DNA of 10,877 bases from RUG13615 sp040307715 (GTDB taxonomy: Bacteria > Bacillota > Clostridia > Peptostreptococcales > Anaerovoracaceae), in the NCBI GenBank assembly GCA_040307715.1, contig JAWRJC010000030.1, positions 1 to 10,877 of the forward strand, written 5' to 3'. Position 1 is the stretch's first letter. Each line of letters opens with the position of its first letter. The notes under the pieces were generated by a model. The model was not told where the DNA came from. It saw only the letters and a program-made list of their open reading frames with translations, and made no database searches. Positions 1-6,418 of this stretch are shown here, piece after piece. Position numbers and translations under genes: made by a program.

Positions 1-2656
1 TGAGGCCGGACTGATACCCCTGGCTGGCAAGCGATTCTCCGAGGAGGACCTTCGTCGCCATCGCCACGATCGGCACGTCGGTGACCTTGCTGATATACGG
101 CACGGTCCGCGAGGAACGCGGGTTGACTTCGATGACATACAGTGTGTCTTCATAGTAGACGTACTGGATGTTGATCAGCCCGATGACCGCCAGTTCTTTC
201 GCCAGCAGACCGGTGTACGTGATGATCTGCTGCTGGATCTTTGCCGGCACGTTCTGCGGCGGATAGCACGAGATGCTGTCACCGGAGTGGACGCCCGCCC
301 GTTCGATGTGCTCCATGATGCCGGGGATCACAACGTCCGTGCCGTCGCAGACCGCGTCGACTTCGAGTTCCATACCCATCAGGTACTTGTCGATCAGCAC
401 CGGATTCTCCAGATCGCCGCCCGCTGTGATGATGTCCATGTATTCAATGACATCCTCCGGCCCGTTGGCGATGATCATGTTCTGCCCGCCCAGTACGTAG
501 GACGGCCGCAGGAGCACCGGATAGCCGAGTGCTTCGGCGTCGCGCACCGCATCCTTGGTGACGAAGGCGGTCCTGCCTTCCGGCCGCGGGATGCCGCAGC
601 GCTCGAGCACTTCGTCAAACCGTTCCCGGTCCTCCGCTGCGTCGATGCTGTCCGCGGAAGTCCCGAGGATCCGCTCGCCGCGCGCCGTCAGGTGCTTGGT
701 CAGGTTGATGGCAGTCTGCCCGCCGAACTGGACGATGACGCCCCAGGGCTTTTCGACGTCCAGGATCCCGTCGACATCCTCCGGGGTGAGCGGCTCGAAA
801 TAAAGCCGGTCGGAGATGTCGAAGTCCGTGGAAACGGTCTCCGGGTTGTTGTTGACGATGACGGCTTCATAGCCCATCTCCCGGATGGTGTTGACCGAGT
901 GGACGGAGCAGTAATCGAACTCGATGCCCTGCCCGATCCGGATCGGTCCGCTGCCGAAGACAACGATGGTCTTCGGTGATTCTCTGCCGGCGTCCCGGTC
1001 GGCTGCCCGCTTTGCGCCGATGAAAGCGGCTGCTTCGTTCTCGTCGTCGAAGGTGCTGTAAAAGTAGGGTGTCTTCGCGTCGAATTCCGCTGCGCAGGTG
1101 TCGACCATCTTATAGACAGGCCGGCGCCGCCCTCCGACAGCGTCTTCGATCTTTTCGCGGCTGATCCGCTCGATCGTGCTGTCGAGGAAGCCCATGTCCT
1201 TTGCCGCGCGGTACAGATCTTCATCCAGATCCTGCCGCAGGAGCGATTCCTCCATGCGGACGAGGTTGGCGATCTTGGACAGGAACCACATATCGATCTT
1301 CGTGATGCTGTGGATGCTCTCCAGAGAAATGCCGCGCTTCAGGGCTTCGTAGATGACGAAGAGCCGCTCATCGTCGCAGTGGGAAAGCGACTGTTCGATC
1401 TCGAGGGTGGTCTTGCTCTTGAGCTTGGGCAGATTGAGCGTGTCGACCTTGAGTTCGATGGAACGGACCGCTTTCATGATGGCCTGTTCAAAGCTCGTGC
1501 CGATCGCCATGACCTCCCCCGTCGCCTTCATCTGCGTGCCGAGCGTGCGGCTCGCGTAGATGAATTTGTCGAACGGCCATTTCGGGAACTTGACGACCAC
1601 GTAATCGAGCGCCGGTTCAAAGCACGCGTAAGTGGTGCCGGTGACCTGGTTCTCGATCTCGTCGAGCGTGTAGCCGACAGCGATCTTCGAAGCGACCTTC
1701 GCGATGGGATAGCCGGTCGCCTTGGATGCCAGCGCGGACGAGCGCGACACGCGCGGGTTGACCTCGATGACGGCGTATTCAAAACTATACGGATCGAGGG
1801 CGAACTGCACGTTGCACCCGCCTTCGACTTTCAGTTCACGGATGATCTTGATGGAGGCCGACCGGAGCATCTGGTACTCCTTGTCGGAAAGGGTCACCGC
1901 CGGAGCGATGACGATGCTGTCGCCGGTGTGCACCCCGACCGGATCCAGGTTTTCCATGGAGCAGACGGTGATGCAGTTGTCCTTGGCGTCGCGGATGACT
2001 TCGAACTCGATCTCCTTCCAGCCGCTGACGCACTTCTCGACGAGCACCTGCGTGATGGGCGACAGTTTGAGCCCCTCTGCAGCCACGAGCCGCAGTTCTT
2101 TTTCGTTGCTGACGATCCCGCCGCCGGTGCCGCCCAGCGTATACGCCGGCCGGATGACGACCGGATAGCCGATCTTCTCCGCGTACGCAACGGCGCCTTC
2201 CAGCTCCGTGTGCACCTCGGACTCGATGACTGGTTCACCGATGGAAAGCAGCATGTCTTTGAAGAGCTGCCGGTCCTCCGCCTTGTCGATGGTCTCGGGA
2301 TCCGCGCCGAGGAGCTTGACGTTGTGCGATTCCAGGAAGCCCTCTTTGGCCAGCTGCATGGAGAGCGTCAGACCGAGCTGCCCGCCCATCGTGGACAGGA
2401 TGCTGTCGGGCTGTTCGATCTCGATGATCTTCTTCATGACATCGAGTGTCAGCGGCTCGATGTAGACGCGGTCCGCCATGGTGCGGTCGGTCATGATGGT
2501 CGCCGGGTTGCTGTTGCACAGGACGACCTCCAGCCCTTCTTTTTTCAAGGTGCGGCACACCTGGCTGCCGGCATAGTCGAACTCCGCCGCCTGTCCGATG
2601 ACGATCGGGCCGGAGCCGATGACCATGACTTTTCTGATATCACTTCTCAGAGCCAT
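1..2656 (-). CDS. carB: Carbamoyl-phosphate synthase large subunit (partial, C-terminus beyond window)
   Basis: Makes carbamoyl phosphate from bicarbonate, ammonia delivered by CarA, and two ATP; feeds pyrimidine and arginine synthesis in the cytoplasm. The frame is open for 885 codons from 2656 to the left edge. The family is usually about 1,060-1,075 residues, so the end of the second ATP-grasp domain and the allosteric domain are missing. The two halves repeat: SGPIVIGQAAEFDY near residue 15 and SGPIRIGQGIEFDY near 569. Residues matching the ATP-site Arg129, Arg169, Glu215 and His243 of the E. coli enzyme are present, and VIEVNPR occurs twice (297 and 841). Start: AAAGGAGG lies 6 bases before the ATG at 2656; an in-frame ATG at 2662 directly abuts that site and is unlikely. 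The start lies inside the end of carA (17 bp overlap), which suggests translational coupling. Residues about 541-560 form a charged stretch that seems longer than usual. Confidence 0.97.
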   Translation of the reverse strand, partial: MALRSDIRKVMVIGSGPIVIGQAAEFDYAGSQVCRTLKKEGLEVVLCNSNPATIMTDRTMADRVYIEPLTLDVMKKIIEIEQPDSILSTMGGQLGLTLSMQLAKEGFLESHNVKLLGADPETIDKAEDRQLFKDMLLSIGEPVIESEVHTELEGAVAYAEKIGYPVVIRPAYTLGGTGGGIVSNEKELRLVAAEGLKLSPITQVLVEKCVSGWKEIEFEVIRDAKDNCITVCSMENLDPVGVHTGDSIVIAPAVTLSDKEYQMLRSASIKIIRELKVEGGCNVQFALDPYSFEYAVIEVNPRVSRSSALASKATGYPIAKVASKIAVGYTLDEIENQVTGTTYACFEPALDYVVVKFPKWPFDKFIYASRTLGTQMKATGEVMAIGTSFEQAIMKAVRSIELKVDTLNLPKLKSKTTLEIEQSLSHCDDERLFVIYEALKRGISLESIHSITKIDMWFLSKIANLVRMEESLLRQDLDEDLYRAAKDMGFLDSTIERISREKIEDAVGGRRRPVYKMVDTCAAEFDAKTPYFYSTFDDENEAAAFIGAKRAADRDAGRESPKTIVVFGSGPIRIGQGIEFDYCSVHSVNTIREMGYEAVIVNNNPETVSTDFDISDRLYFEPLTPEDVDGILDVEKPWGVIVQFGGQTAINLTKHLTARGERILGTSADSIDAAEDRERFDEVLERCGIPRPEGRTAFVTKDAVRDAEALGYPVLLRPSYVLGGQNMIIANGPEDVIEYMDIITAGGDLENPVLIDKYLMGMELEVDAVCDGTDVVIPGIMEHIERAGVHSGDSISCYPPQNVPAKIQQQIITYTGLLAKELAVIGLINIQYVYYEDTLYVIEVNPRSSRTVPYISKVTDVPIVAMATKVLLGESLASQGYQSGL

Positions 2657-3860
2657 CGCCATCCTCCTTTCCCGGCTGTTCGGCAGGATGCTTTTCCGCC
2701 CTGTATGCCTTCATATTGTCCACGAACCGGTCGAACAGATACTGTGTGTCCTTCGGGCCGGCACTGGCTTCCGGATGGAACTGGACCGTAAAGGTCCCAG
2801 GCCGCGCGTAGACGATCCCCTCGCAGCTGCAGTCATTGACATTGTAATGGCTGACCTTGCCGGCCGCCGGATCGAGACTGTCCGGGACGACCGCATAGCC
2901 GTGGTTCTGACTGGTCACGTATACTATGTCACTGGTGGTGTCCAGCACCGGCTGGTTGGCGCCGCGGTGTCCGTACTTGAGTTTCACGGTCGCCGCCCCC
3001 ATGGCGAGCGCCGTCAGCTGATGACCGAGGCAGATGCCCAGCACCGGGATATCGCTGCTCTTAAGGATCTCCTTCAGGTTCGCAATGAGCTGCGTATTCT
3101 CCGCCGGGTCACCGGGGCCGTTCGAGAGCATGATGCCGTCGATCCCCAGCTGCCTGATCTCCGCCAGCGTGGTATCCCACGGAACGACGGCCACATCGCA
3201 GCCGCGCGAATGCAGGCTGCGCAGGATGTTGCGTTTGTAACCGAAATCAAACAGTGCGGCTTTGCAGACCGCGCCGTCCGTCCGGGCAGTCAGGTCTTCC
3301 GCCGGTACTGTTGTATTCACTGCATAAAAAGACCCTTGCTTACAGGAAACGCTCTTCACCGCGTCTTTTACCGTGTATGAGCGGATCTGCAGCAGCAGAC
3401 CTTCGAACGAGCCGGCTTGCCCGCTAAAGAGCCACTCTCCATCTGCAGACCTCGCCAGTTCCGTCGTGACAGCGCCGTTCATGACGCCGAATTCACGGAT
3501 CTTGCGGGTCAGCGCACGCGTGTCGATCCCGTACAGTCCGATGATGTTCTTTTCCTTCAAAAAGTCGTTCAGGTTGCGCTGGCTGCGGAAGTTCGACGGC
3601 GTATCGCACCACTCCCGGACGATATATCCCTTCATCCAGACATCGCCGGACTCTTCGTCGGTGTCGTTGATGCCGTAATTGCCGACGAGCGGGAATGTCT
3701 GGACCGCGATCTGGCCGAAGTGACTCGGGTCGGTGAGCGTTTCCTGGTAGCCGGTCATGCCGGTCGTAAAGACGACCTCTCCGATACTTGTTCCTTCCGC
3801 GCCAAAACTGCGGCCTTCCAGGACCGCTCCATCGGCGAGCACAAGATATGCTTTTTTCAT
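2640..3860 (-). CDS. carA: Carbamoyl-phosphate synthase small (glutaminase) subunit
   Basis: Hydrolyses glutamine and channels ammonia to CarB. From the start at 3860 (MKKAYLVLADG) the protein has 406 residues. An N-terminal small-subunit domain (about 1-150, with TTGMTGYQETLTDP at 32-45) is followed by a class I glutamine amidotransferase domain. Its nucleophile is Cys277 in LGICLGHQ, and the His/Glu pair is His362/Glu364 in FHPEAS. It is longer than the usual 355-380 residues: the linker at about 140-195 is long, and a charged tail (about 386-406) runs into the carB start. The frame also extends 9 codons upstream to an ATG at 3887 (MCNVNKKEG). I prefer 3860 because the family begins there and GAAAGAAGGA precedes it, though this site abuts the ATG and is not ideal. 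It forms an operon with carB, expressed from the promoter at 3895-3922. Confidence 0.96.
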   Translation of the reverse strand: MKKAYLVLADGAVLEGRSFGAEGTSIGEVVFTTGMTGYQETLTDPSHFGQIAVQTFPLVGNYGINDTDEESGDVWMKGYIVREWCDTPSNFRSQRNLNDFLKEKNIIGLYGIDTRALTRKIREFGVMNGAVTTELARSADGEWLFSGQAGSFEGLLLQIRSYTVKDAVKSVSCKQGSFYAVNTTVPAEDLTARTDGAVCKAALFDFGYKRNILRSLHSRGCDVAVVPWDTTLAEIRQLGIDGIMLSNGPGDPAENTQLIANLKEILKSSDIPVLGICLGHQLTALAMGAATVKLKYGHRGANQPVLDTTSDIVYVTSQNHGYAVVPDSLDPAAGKVSHYNVNDCSCEGIVYARPGTFTVQFHPEASAGPKDTQYLFDRFVDNMKAYRAEKHPAEQPGKEDGDGSEK

Positions 3861-3888
3861 TCCTTCTTTCTTATTCACATTACACATA

Positions 3889-3922
3889 TGAATAATTATA
3901 CGAATCTATGCATAAATGTCAA
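3889..3922. promoter_or_regulatory. Candidate ArgR (ARG-box-like) operator over the carA promoter
   Basis: TGAATAATTATACG at 3889-3902 matches 12 of 14 positions of the palindromic ARG box core TGAATWWWWATTCA and covers the -10 and start point. A weaker match (10 of 14), TGCATAAATGTCAA, lies at 3909-3922 over the -35, 20 bp away, about the two-turn spacing of paired ARG boxes. Arginine repression of carAB is known in several bacteria. AT-rich promoters resemble ARG boxes by chance, so this is tentative. Confidence 0.35.
3895..3922 (-). promoter_or_regulatory. carAB promoter with perfect consensus hexamers
   Basis: Read on the minus strand, TTGACA (3922-3917) and TATAAT (3900-3895) are separated by 16 bp. 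Both hexamers match the sigma-A consensus exactly. Transcription should start near 3887-3889, leaving about 28 nt before the carA ATG at 3860. That is too short for a terminator/antiterminator leader such as the PyrR attenuators of Bacillus pyr operons, so control probably acts at initiation. Confidence 0.85.
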
Positions 3923-3944
3923 CTCGCATTATTTCTGTTTTTCT

Positions 3945-3977
3945 AAAAAAACAAGACACACCGAGGCGTGCCCTGTT
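3945..3977 (-). terminator. Rho-independent terminator of the methyltransferase gene
   Basis: On the minus strand AACAGGGCAC (3977-3968) pairs with GTGTCTTGTT (3959-3950), including two G-U pairs, around an 8-base loop. Seven T follow without a gap (3951-3945, the first two shared with the stem). It lies 53 bases after the methyltransferase stop and just before the carA promoter, insulating the two units. Confidence 0.8.
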
Positions 3978-4029
3978 TCTTCTGTTCAGTGAAAGTATTG
4001 CCCACTTCAAGAGCCTGTCCGGCGGTCTG

Positions 4030-5148
4030 TCATTTCACCCCGTGGTATTGGTAGTAGCAGGCTTCGAGCCGGCCGTTGTAAAGCTTGCGGCGGCGGTCCG
4101 CCTTGCCGAGCACGTCCTCGACGGACTTGTCGGAGGTGATCAGGAACAGCGACCAATCCGGGTGCGCCTCCCGCAGTTTTACGAGCGATGCGTAGATCTG
4201 TCCGATCCCCTCCCGGTCACCGATACGCTCGCCGTATGGCGGATTCATGACGATGACGCCGCGCTCCCCTTCCGGGCAGAAATCCTGCATATCCATACAT
4301 GCAAACCGGATGTCCTCGCCGACGCCTGCCGCATCTGCATTCGCCTTTGCCGCCTCGATGGCGGATGGTTCGATATCGACCGCTTCGATATTGAGCTCGC
4401 CGTCCAGTTCCATCGCCGCATAGGCTTCCTGCCGCGCCTTCTTCCAGATTTCCGGAGAAAGACAAGGCCAGTCCTCGGCAAGGAATCGCCGCGACAGCCC
4501 CGGCGCGATGTTGCGCGCCAGCATCGCCGCTTCGATCGGGATCGTGCCGCTCCCGCAGGTGAGATCGACAAGATGCCGGTCCTTTTTATAGAAAGACAAC
4601 TGCACCAGCGCACTGGCCAGCGTCTCCTTCATCGGCGCCGCCACCTCCCGCACGCGGTACCCGCGCTTGAACAGGCCATCGCCGGTCGTATCCAGCGTGA
4701 CCGTCGCGCGGTCCTTGAGCAAAGTCACCTTGATGGGGAACAGCGGACCTGTCTCCTCAAAGTGTTCGATGCCGTAGAAGTCCGTCAAGCGGCTGTAGAC
4801 CGCCTTGGCGCTGACGCTCTGTACCGCCGGCACGCTCGTGAGGGTGCTCTTGACGCTGCCCGCGTCCACGATGATCTGCCCGTCCACCGGGATCCATTCC
4901 TCCCAGGGCAGCCCCGCGATGTTCTGGAACAGTTCCTCAAAGTCAGCCGCCCGGAATTCGGCCATACGCACAAGAACACGGTCCGCCGACCGCAGCCAGA
5001 GGTTGGCTTTGGCGATGGCATCCTCATGTCCGGTGAAGGTGATCTTGCCGTTCTCGGTCTTTTCGACCGGATAGCCCAGTTTTTCGATCTCACGCCGCAC
5101 AACCGCTTCGAGTCCGAAAGCAGCTGTGGCGATCAGTGTGCGTTCCAT
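4030..5148 (-). CDS. THUMP-domain class I SAM-dependent RNA (23S rRNA guanine-N2) methyltransferase, RlmL/YpsC family
   Basis: Predicted to methylate guanine N2 in 23S rRNA, as the RlmL domain of E. coli RlmKL does at G2445; the exact target here is inferred. The protein has 372 residues from MERTLIATAAFGLEAVV. A ferredoxin-like/THUMP RNA-binding region spans about 1-155. A Rossmann methyltransferase domain follows, with the SAM motif DLTCGSGTIPIEAA (195-208), an acidic VDIEPSAIEAA (257-267) and the catalytic NPPYGERIG (302-310). The length fits the stand-alone Firmicute form without the RlmK half. Start: AAGGGA lies 6 bases before the ATG at 5148. An upstream ATG in the same frame (5220) would add 24 basic residues encoded by the intergenic hairpin region and is rejected. 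The gene follows mreB by 84 bp with no promoter visible between them, so the two are probably co-transcribed; a terminator follows at 3945-3977. Confidence 0.92.
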   Translation of the reverse strand: MERTLIATAAFGLEAVVRREIEKLGYPVEKTENGKITFTGHEDAIAKANLWLRSADRVLVRMAEFRAADFEELFQNIAGLPWEEWIPVDGQIIVDAGSVKSTLTSVPAVQSVSAKAVYSRLTDFYGIEHFEETGPLFPIKVTLLKDRATVTLDTTGDGLFKRGYRVREVAAPMKETLASALVQLSFYKKDRHLVDLTCGSGTIPIEAAMLARNIAPGLSRRFLAEDWPCLSPEIWKKARQEAYAAMELDGELNIEAVDIEPSAIEAAKANADAAGVGEDIRFACMDMQDFCPEGERGVIVMNPPYGERIGDREGIGQIYASLVKLREAHPDWSLFLITSDKSVEDVLGKADRRRKLYNGRLEACYYQYHGVK

Positions 5149-5168
5149 AGTTCGTCCCTTACTGTGTG

Positions 5169-5193
5169 AAAGAGCCGCCCCGAAAGGCGGCTC
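5169..5193 (-). terminator. Hairpin between mreB and the methyltransferase gene (weak terminator or processing site)
   Basis: A perfect 8 bp stem, GAGCCGCC/GGCGGCTC (5193-5186 with 5179-5172 on the minus strand), encloses a 6-base loop. Only three T (5171-5169) follow, then CACACAG, so termination would be partial. No promoter is seen between this hairpin and the methyltransferase start, which supports read-through. The hairpin may lower downstream expression or protect the mreB message. Confidence 0.55.
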
Positions 5194-5232
5194 CTTGAGT
5201 CTCTTGCGTTTGCCGCGCACTCGTGCCCGGTC

Positions 5233-6249
5233 TTAGATAAAGCGGTTTTTCTTCTTGGAGCGGTCCAGGACCTCCAGATTCTCGAGCGCCTTACCGGTGC
5301 CGACCGCAACGCAGGACAGCGGATCATCCGCGACGCGCACTTTCAGACCGGTACGCTGGGCGATCCTCTTGTCGATGCCGTCCAGGAGCGCGCCGCCGCC
5401 CGTCAGCACGATGCCGGCGGAAGACAGGTCTGCTGCCAGTTCCGGCGGTGTCTGTTCGAGTACACCGTGCGCCGCTTCGCAGATCTGATGGAGCGGCTCA
5501 TCGAGCGCTTCCAGCATCTCCGCGCTGGAGATCTCGACATCTCTCGGAAGACCCGTGACCAGGTCACGGCCGCTGCAGATCATGGTTTTCTCCTCTTCCC
5601 GCGGGAAGGCGGTGCCGACATTGATCTTCAGCAGTTCTGCCGTTCTTTCACCGATGTAGAGCTTATGCTTCTTTCTCATGTAGGTGATGATCGCTTCGTT
5701 CATCTTGTCGCCGGCGACCTTCAGCGAGGTGTTCGCGATGATGCCGCCAAGGGCGATGACCGCGATGTCGGAGGTGCCGCCGCCGATATCGATGACCATG
5801 ACGCCTTCCGGACGCGTGATGTCAAGCCCCGCGCCGATGGCAGCCGCGATGGGCTCCTCCATCAGGAACACGTCCTTGCCGCCTGCCTGGGTCGCTGCCT
5901 CGCGGACCGCACGCTTTTCGACTTCCGTGACACCCGAAGGTACACAGACCATGATGCGGGGGCGGAAGAACTTGCCCGCGCCGACGGTCTTCTTGATGAA
6001 ATACTTGAGCATCATCTCCGTGACCAGATAGTCCGAAACGACGCCGTCACGCAGCGGACGGATCGCGATGATGTTGGCCGGAGTACGGCCGAGCATATCC
6101 TTCGCCTCCGAGCCGACCGCCAGGATCTCGTTGGTCTCCTCGTCTACCGCGACGACCGACGGCTCCTGCAGGACGATGCCCTTCCCTTTTGTATATACCA
6201 GCACGTTCGCTGTTCCCAGGTCGATGCCGATCTCTTCAGAAAAACCCAT
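5233..6249 (-). CDS. mreB: Rod shape-determining protein, MreB family actin homologue
   Basis: A bacterial actin that forms ATP-dependent membrane-associated filaments and guides peptidoglycan synthesis along the cylinder. The protein has 338 residues, normal for MreB/Mbl. The actin-fold nucleotide motifs are complete: phosphate-1 IGIDLGTAN (7-15), phosphate-2 VIDIGGGTSDIA (152-163), and the adenosine motif LTGGGALL (282-289). Also typical are CVPSGVTEVEKRAV (102-115) and EEPIAAAIGAG (131-141). The VPSG and EEPIAAAIGA segments look more like MreB than Mbl. The tail RSKKKNRFI is basic. Start: GAGGG lies 6 bases before the ATG at 6249. No mreC or mreD is adjacent: the neighbours are pyrG upstream and an RNA methyltransferase downstream. 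It may therefore be an extra MreB/Mbl/MreBH paralogue rather than the mreBCD-operon copy. It has its own promoter at 6332-6360. Confidence 0.95.
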   Translation of the reverse strand: MGFSEEIGIDLGTANVLVYTKGKGIVLQEPSVVAVDEETNEILAVGSEAKDMLGRTPANIIAIRPLRDGVVSDYLVTEMMLKYFIKKTVGAGKFFRPRIMVCVPSGVTEVEKRAVREAATQAGGKDVFLMEEPIAAAIGAGLDITRPEGVMVIDIGGGTSDIAVIALGGIIANTSLKVAGDKMNEAIITYMRKKHKLYIGERTAELLKINVGTAFPREEEKTMICSGRDLVTGLPRDVEISSAEMLEALDEPLHQICEAAHGVLEQTPPELAADLSSAGIVLTGGGALLDGIDKRIAQRTGLKVRVADDPLSCVAVGTGKALENLEVLDRSKKKNRFI

Positions 6250-6418
6250 TTCGTTCCCTCTCTATTGTTAGTGCGATGACTGTTCTCTGTATTGGTGTGT
6301 GCCGCTCATGTGCGGACTTTGTTAGATAAGTATTATATAGGAATCGCCCTGTCTTCGCAACCGACCACCGCTGAAAAGTCCAAGTTTCACACATCTGTCA
6401 CAGACCGCACCGTCCCTG
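6250..6418. other. Intergenic region between pyrG and mreB
   Basis: This 169 bp region holds the mreB promoter and leader (6250-6360). I looked for a pyrG terminator in 6361-6418 on the minus strand and found no stable hairpin with a T-run, only a 4 bp stem, TCTG/CAGA. pyrG transcripts may end by Rho or run into mreB. Confidence 0.5.
6332..6360 (-). promoter_or_regulatory. mreB promoter
   Basis: Read on the minus strand, TTGCGA (6360-6355) and TATAAT (6337-6332) are separated by 17 bp. The -10 is perfect; the -35 matches 4 of 6. Transcription should begin near 6325, giving a leader of about 75 nt. A small stem, CCGC/GCGG with a 6-base loop (6315-6302), lies near its 5' end. Confidence 0.7.

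Noticed and set aside
1310..2791. Long plus-strand ORF (493 codons) opposite carB
   Set aside because: It lies wholly antisense to clear CarB coding sequence, has no ribosome site, and is a GC-rich shadow with low-complexity Asp/Arg/Leu composition and no recognisable domain.
3916..5169. Plus-strand ORF of 417 codons opposite the methyltransferase gene
   Set aside because: The minus strand there encodes an intact methyltransferase with SAM and NPPY motifs; the plus frame shows no family features.
5149..5220. N-terminal extension of the methyltransferase to an upstream ATG
   Set aside because: It would translate through the intergenic hairpin, and the ATG at 5148 has AAGGGA at good spacing and the usual family N-terminus.
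6361..6418. pyrG terminator
   Set aside because: Only a 4 bp stem could be formed and no T-run follows it.
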